DNA from: CAVUAN01 sp963739435
Lineage (GTDB): Bacteria; Acidobacteriota; Thermoanaerobaculia; UBA5066; Gp7-AA6
DNA length: 64,000 nucleotides
Direction: 5' to 3'
Assembly: GCA_963739435.1 (NCBI GenBank)
Contig: CAVUAN010000024.1
Coordinates: 114,445-178,444, forward strand
Numbering within the stretch: the stretch's first letter is position 1; the number at the start of each line of letters is the position of its first letter. Position numbers and translations under genes: made by a program. Positions 59,991 through 64,000 of this stretch are shown here, piece by piece. A model generated the notes under the pieces. The model saw nothing but the letters and a program-made list of their open reading frames with translations, was not told the origin of the DNA and did no database searches.

Positions 59991-60764
59991 ATGCCGAACC
60001 CCGATCACATCCTCCTGCTGCTTTCGGCCGAGTGGAACGACTGGCGGACGCGCAACATCAACGTCACGCCCGATCTGACCGATTCGGATCTCTCGGGCAA
60101 GGACCTTTCCGGCAAAGACCTCAAGCGCGCCGACCTTTCCCGCGCCGACCTCTCCGGCGCGACGCTCGCCGGTACCGACTTCTCTCGCGCCACCCTCGCC
60201 GGAGTTCGTTTCAAGGGCGCCTCCGCTCCCGGGGCGATCTTCGAGCACTGCAAGCTCGACCAGCTCGACCTCTCGAAAGTCTTCCTCGCCGGGGCCCGTT
60301 TTCGGCAGGCGTCCATGCAGGGCTGCCCGCTCATGGGCGCGGATCTGGCCGGGGCCGATCTCACGTTCACGAAACTCGACGGCTCGGACATGTCCGGCGC
60401 GAACCTGGCCGGCGCGACGCTCGTCGAGGTCGCCTTTCGGGGTGTCAAGACGGCCGGCGCCCACTTCGACGGGGCGGACCTCTCGCGCTCCCTGTTCGAA
60501 GGCGTGTCCGCCGTTCGAGGGTCTTTCCCCAACTGCAACTTCGCCAAAGCGAATCTCAAGACGGCCGACTTCTCCGGAGCGGACCTGCGCCGCGCCAAGT
60601 TCCACGGCGCCAACCTTCGGCAAATCTCCTTGAGCTCCGCCGACTGCGAGCGCGCCGACTTCACCGACGCCGACATGGAGCTAGCGGTGTTGTGCTACAA
60701 TAAGAACCTGCAAAAGAGACAATCTGCGCGGTGCAACAAAATCGTAGCGCCGTTCGTCTCATGA
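59991..60764 (+). CDS. pentapeptide-repeat protein with chimeric C-terminus
   Basis: About 230 residues follow the A(D/N)LxxA pentapeptide pattern: DLSGKDLSGKDLKRADLSRA, GAGFR-like units, ADLAGADLTFTKLDGSDMSG, AKANLKTADFSGADLRRAKF. They predict a right-handed quadrilateral beta-helix. The pattern stops abruptly after DADMELA (about 60683) and continues as VLCYNKNLQKRQSARCNKIV, which is unlike the family. The DNA there changes composition and contains a promoter-like TGCTACAAT. I conclude that the real C-terminus is missing and the last ~25 codons come from unrelated DNA. Confidence 0.7.
   Translation: MPNPDHILLLLSAEWNDWRTRNINVTPDLTDSDLSGKDLSGKDLKRADLSRADLSGATLAGTDFSRATLAGVRFKGASAPGAIFEHCKLDQLDLSKVFLAGARFRQASMQGCPLMGADLAGADLTFTKLDGSDMSGANLAGATLVEVAFRGVKTAGAHFDGADLSRSLFEGVSAVRGSFPNCNFAKANLKTADFSGADLRRAKFHGANLRQISLSSADCERADFTDADMELAVLCYNKNLQKRQSARCNKIVAPFVS
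60693..60701 (+). promoter_or_regulatory. extended -10 promoter before the second sigma/anti-sigma operon
   Basis: TGCTACAAT is an extended -10 (TGn TACAAT). No -35 is recognisable 17 bp upstream, where the sequence is still that of the pentapeptide gene, as expected if the junction cut the promoter. The start codon of the sigma gene is 125 bp downstream; the leader has no gene. Confidence 0.4.
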
Positions 60765-60825
60765 ATCGTGCAGGATGCGCGTTTGCTTGCGAAAGGCGAG
60801 CCGACGCGAGTAGGGGGTTTCAACG

Positions 60826-61507
60826 GTGGCTGAGCCATCTGTCGATATCATTCGGCGCGCGCAGGCCGGCGAGCCTGAGGCGCTGACACAATTGATCTTG
60901 AGCCAGCAGCACTACGTCTACAGCATCGCCATGGGCGTGCTCAAGAATCCTGAAGATGCGGCTGATCTCACGCAGGATGCCTTTGTGCGCCTGGTGCGCG
61001 CGCTGCCGCAGTATACCGGCGAAAGCCGCTTCACCACCTGGCTGTACCGCCTGGTGGTCAACCTTGGGCGCGATGAACTGCGCAGGCGTGGCCGCCAGGT
61101 GCCGATCGCGCCGCCCAGCGATGATGCCGAGGATCAGGATCCAATGTCCAGCGTCGCCGACGACGACCGCTGGGCCGATCCAGCCCAGGCGCTCGAATTC
61201 GCAGGAGCTGCGCGCCGAGGTTCGCCGTGCCCTGGCGCAGCTGGATGAACATCACCGGCTGGTGCTGACGCTGTATTACTTCGACGATATGAAATACACC
61301 GATATCGCCGAGGTGCTCGATATTCCGCTCAATACCGTCAAGAGCCATATTCGGCGCGGCAAAGAGCGCCTGGCCGCCATACTCACGGCTCAGGAGCAGC
61401 CGCCCACCGCACTCGCGGTAGCGCAGCCGCCCCGGCAGATCGATCAGTCGCCGCCGCGGATGATGAACCCATTTATGATGCGGCTGTCGCCGTTCGGAAG
61501 GAGGTGA
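60826..61507 (+). CDS. ECF-type sigma factor, Chloroflexota-like (one frameshift)
   Basis: Region 2: DIIRRAQAGEPEALTQLILS, YVYSIAMGVLKNPEDAADLT, QDAFVRLVRALPQYTGESRF, TTWLYRLVVNLGRDELRRRG. Region 4, in another frame: LRAEVRRALAQLDEHHRLVL, YYFDDMKYTDIAEVLDIPLN, TVKSHIRRGKERLAAIL. The frame breaks near 61200 where GAATTCGCAG probably stands for GAATCGCAG (one extra T). The joined protein has ~227 residues with a Pro/Gln-rich tail. Codon choice and GC differ from the first 60 kb. GTG start; the next gene overlaps as GTGA. Confidence 0.85.
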
Positions 61508-62082
61508 GCGCGATGATTTGCAACGATGTTCGCGATCTGCTCGCGCTCGATCCGAAAAGTGAAGATACCTTGGTTCACGCGCACCTGGGCGAGTGCGAGC
61601 TATGCGCCAGCTATCGCCGCCAGCACCAGACATTGGATGTGGTGCTGCGCGCCGAGATGCGCTGGGAGGCGCCCGCCGCGCTGACGGCCCAGTTGCTGGC
61701 GCTGGTCAACGCGCCGGCTGTCGCCGTGCAGCAGGCGGCTCCCCAGGTGCCCGTGCGCGCACGCCCGCGCGGCTGGTATGTCACGGCCGTCTACGCGCTT
61801 ACCATCGCAGTCGTGGCGCTGTCGCTGCTGATCGCAGTGCAGCTCGTCGGCGCGCTGGCCGATCAGGTCAGCATCAGCGCGGCGATCACGCAGCTGCTGG
61901 CGCTGCCGGGCCAAGGGCTGTCGTACGTGACGCAGGACACTGCCGCAATCGCGCTACGTGCTCGATTTCTGCTGCGCGTGCGCGATCAGCTGATGTGGCT
62001 GCTGCTGGTGGCGGTGCTGTGGGCTGGGCTGGATAAGTGGAACATTCCGTTCAGCTTCGGCGGGCCACGGCAGGCGTCATAA
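61504..62082 (+). CDS. zinc-finger anti-sigma membrane protein
   Basis: 192 residues. The N-terminus has a ZAS-like Hx3CxxC finger (HAHLGECELCASYRR); one span follows (YVTAVYALTIAVVALSLLIA), then a periplasmic helical part and a second hydrophobic stretch (DQLMWLLLVAVLWAGL). With the coupled sigma gene upstream this is very probably its membrane-bound inhibitor. GTG at 61504 overlaps the sigma stop; an ATG at 61513 is in frame. Confidence 0.82.
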   Translation: MSAMICNDVRDLLALDPKSEDTLVHAHLGECELCASYRRQHQTLDVVLRAEMRWEAPAALTAQLLALVNAPAVAVQQAAPQVPVRARPRGWYVTAVYALTIAVVALSLLIAVQLVGALADQVSISAAITQLLALPGQGLSYVTQDTAAIALRARFLLRVRDQLMWLLLVAVLWAGLDKWNIPFSFGGPRQAS

Positions 62083-62097
62083 TCCTCGTATACATCA

Positions 62098-62143
62098 GAC
62101 GATAGACGATAGACGATAGCATTATCGTCCATCGTCCATCGTC
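62098..62143 (-). terminator. hairpin of GACGATA units after the ABC permease genes
   Basis: Three direct GACGATA units (62098-62118), a 4-base loop, then TATCGTC and two CATCGTC units (62123-62143). On the plus strand two A-C mismatches break the stem; on the minus strand the same positions are G-U wobbles, so only leftward transcripts form a full 21-pair hairpin. It lies 55 bp beyond the stop of the leftward permease gene. Tandem GACGATA tracts are, in my recollection, common between genes of Chloroflexales. Confidence 0.55.
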
Positions 62144-62197
62144 AGTAGTAGCACCAGCAACGGTGGGAGCGCCGCGTTCCGGCATGTCGGCCGCAGC

Positions 62198-63147
62198 TTA
62201 TCTTCGCCTTCGCAGCCCTTCGGCCAGCAGATTGAACGCGAGGATCGTGATCGTAAAGGCGAGCAGCGGTTCTAGCAGCAGCCAGATGCCGAGGTTGCGC
62301 TGGCGTAGACCTTTGGCCAACATGCTGCCCCACTCGGCATAGATCGGGTCGGGGTACTTGCTGCCGTAGAAATCTTCGGTGCCGCCACCGATAAAGAGTG
62401 AGAAAAAGCCTAGCTCAGCCACAATCAGCAGCGCCGATGATAGCGCAGCCACCATTTCGATCAGCAATACATCGCGCAGATTTGGCAGAATATGACGCCA
62501 TAGCACCGCCCAGCGGCGTAGACCGATCACATACGCCGCTTCCACGAACGGCGCGGTGTGCAAACCCTGCACGGTGAAGCGAGTGCGCGATGTAGTTTCG
62601 GCCCAGCCAGTTAGGCTTAATACAATCGTGAAGGTGATCGCGCCCGTGATTGGGTTATTGACCTGCGGATGGCCCTGGAGCGCATTGGCTGTGATCGGAA
62701 TAGCGATGAACGCGAAGAAGAGGCTCGGCACAGCCGACCATGCGCGCTGGTGACAGCGCCGATTACGCGCCGTGATCCGGCATACCAGCCGGCGAGACTC
62801 CAAGCAGTGTGCCCAGCAGCACTCGTACCAGCGCGATAACTGCACACATGAGCAATGTGTAGCGGCCACCATACAACAATCTGCTCAGCTGATCGCGCGA
62901 TAATGCGTCGCTGCCGAGTGGTAATTCCGGCGTCCCAGGTGGGTAGGGCGCTTTCGTCGCCAGCTGCCCTCCTGATACGCGTCACTGGCGTGAGCGGGTC
63001 GTGCGGGGCGATCAAGGGCGCTGCCACCACACCCAGGCAGATAGCGACCGCCAGCAAGCTACCGAGCAGCAGTGGTGCGTTCAGCGCAAAGATCAGGGTA
63101 CGCAGCCGGATAGGTAATCGCTGGAGCACACTATTCGTCACGTTCAC
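62198..63147 (-). CDS. ABC transporter permease, DppC/OppC type (frameshifted)
   Basis: The second permease of a peptide/nickel-type importer. The N-terminus (LIFALNAPLLLGSLLAVAIC, then APLIAPHDPLTPV) has the typical 'P....DP' end of the first helix. The conserved permease loop is HTAPFVEAAYVIGLRRWAVL with WRHILPNLRDVLLIEMVAAL, and the C-terminus ends LLAFTITILAFNLLAEGLRR. At least two indels between about 62740 and 62960 put the halves in different frames; joined length ~316. It is 11 bp downstream of the DppB-type gene. Confidence 0.78.
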
Positions 63148-63158
63148 GCTGCGGCCTT

Positions 63159-64000
63159 CTATCTGAGACGATCCACTTCGCGCAGTCGCGGGTCGGCGTA
63201 GCGCAGCGATAGTTGCCCGAGCGCGTCGACGATGATAAAGCTGATCACCAGTACCAGCACCGCGCCGGTCGCACTAGTGTTGGACACGATGTCGAAATCG
63301 CTGCTATTGAGCATCAGCATCCTGCGCCCTAACCCACCCCAGCCATACGCATAATCGATGATGATAAAGCTATTGATCATCACGCGAAGCATTCCCAGCA
63401 CAATCCCAATCGCCGGCAAGCGTAGTGCAGGCAGCACATGGCGTTTCCATAGCGCAATACCGCTAAATCCGCGCGCCCGCGCTGCACGAATCCAATCCTG
63501 GGCCAGAATATCTTCTTGCGCGATCTGGAATCCGCGGGCTACATAAGCGGCACCACGCAATGCGAGCAAGCCTGCCGGGAGTATCAAATGGCGGTCGAAC
63601 CCATAGCCTTGCACATACGTCAGCTGAATGCCGGTGCGCAAGGTCAGGGTTGCGACCACTTCCATTGCCAACAGCAAGATCGCGAACGATGGTAATGCCA
63701 TGACCAGCGTATTCAGCCCAAATAGAATAGCTCGTGAAATGCGTCGGCGGGCGCTTGCCAGCAGCCCACCCCATAAAATGCCCAACGGCAGCGCTATGAC
63801 AATACTTACCCCGATCAGCTCGGCCGAACGACGTGCTGAGGTGCTCACGTTCGCCAACACCACGCGATTATGGGCTGTGTCGCTCAGGCGACCATGCGCC
63901 AATCGGCGAAGAAGTTGCCGATCATCGCAATATAGGTCGCTCCAGCCCTGCCCAGTCTTCGCGAAATTGCCGATGAAAGCAAACGGCGCAAACACGATCA
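63159..64000 (-). CDS. ABC transporter permease, DppB/OppB type (partial)
   Basis: The first permease of the same importer. Visible are SAELIGVSIVIALPLGILWG, ALPSFAILLLAMEVVATLTL, the conserved EAA-like loop ILAQDWIRAARARGFSGIAL with WKRHVLPALRLPAI, and FIIIDYAYGWGGLGRRMLML. The N-terminal ~60 residues are in doubt (frame change near 63900) and the gene continues past the window edge. No substrate-binding protein or ATPase is visible here. Confidence 0.8.
   Translation of the reverse strand, partial: IVFAPFAFIGNFAKTGQGWSDLYCDDRQLLRRLAHGRLSDTAHNRVVLANVSTSARRSAELIGVSIVIALPLGILWGGLLASARRRISRAILFGLNTLVMALPSFAILLLAMEVVATLTLRTGIQLTYVQGYGFDRHLILPAGLLALRGAAYVARGFQIAQEDILAQDWIRAARARGFSGIALWKRHVLPALRLPAIGIVLGMLRVMINSFIIIDYAYGWGGLGRRMLMLNSSDFDIVSNTSATGAVLVLVISFIIVDALGQLSLRYADPRLREVDRLR

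Overview
The first ~60.7 kb is one high-GC, gene-dense bacterial chromosome segment. The organism is a diderm with LPS: it has kdsA, kdsC, kdsD, an LpxH-type hydrolase and MlaEFD. Acidobacteriota is my best guess at phylum, from the mix of CRTAC1/ASPIC-UnbV proteins, multihaem cytochrome-TPR proteins, TMTC-like TPR membrane proteins, ECF sigma factors with HEAT-repeat neighbours, and GC content; no rRNA or other definitive marker is present. From about 60,690 to the end the composition, codon habits and repeats change to something Chloroflexota-like. The last gene before this point loses its repeat pattern exactly there, so the window probably crosses an assembly chimera, or less likely a transfer boundary.

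Layout. 1-5.8 kb: the end of pyrG, kdsA, a flippase-like membrane protein, an ECF sigma/FecR-type pair and a kelch protein. 6-10.8 kb: a CtpA protease, tatA-tatC, and kdsD-kdsC. 10.8-15.2 kb: an ECF-sigma operon running leftward (sigma, anti-sigma, TPR/HEAT protein, a 'QNGPIS' repeat protein, HEAT protein) behind a good ECF-type promoter. 15.6-18.5 kb: a secreted Ig-like protein and a second flippase-like protein. 18.5-23.6 kb: nrdR-hsp20-lon, thiL and a DUF2062 protein. 23.6-31.2 kb: a TMTC-like TPR protein, a giant sigma-54 activator fused to TPR repeats, and aroA. 31.4-46.2 kb: a subtilase, lpxH, and a redox/secretion locus (five-haem cytochrome-TPR, three FG-GAP/CRTAC1-type proteins, a cardiolipin-synthase-like enzyme). 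46.2-49.8 kb: a leftward run of mrp, a glycosyltransferase, two tiny coupled ORFs and a macro-domain protein. 49.8-60 kb: PlsC, mlaEFD, the UDP-glucuronate/UDP-xylose branch, ferredoxin, cytochrome c, a stand-alone Lon N-domain, a Ycf46-like AAA+ ATPase and a pentapeptide-repeat protein. 60.7-64 kb: a foreign-looking ECF sigma/anti-sigma pair and two oligopeptide-type ABC permeases.

Many conserved genes (lon, aroA, thiL, mrp, the sigma-54 regulator and others) are split by single-base indels although every domain is intact in another frame. The lon Walker A loop lacks one G of a G run. I treat these as sequencing errors and annotate the whole reading region as one gene. Adjacent genes very often overlap by the four bases NTGA, frequently with TTG starts, so translational coupling seems general.

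The most novel-looking content is non-coding. Two families of ~160-185 bp structured intergenic elements lie downstream of convergent or operon-terminal genes, and paired changes between copies preserve their terminal stems. Further candidates are the macro-domain/two-small-ORF cassette, the sigma-54/TPR fusion regulator, the QNGPIS-repeat ECF operon, the cytochrome/CRTAC1 locus, and dispersed repeats that have become coding sequence in two proteins.
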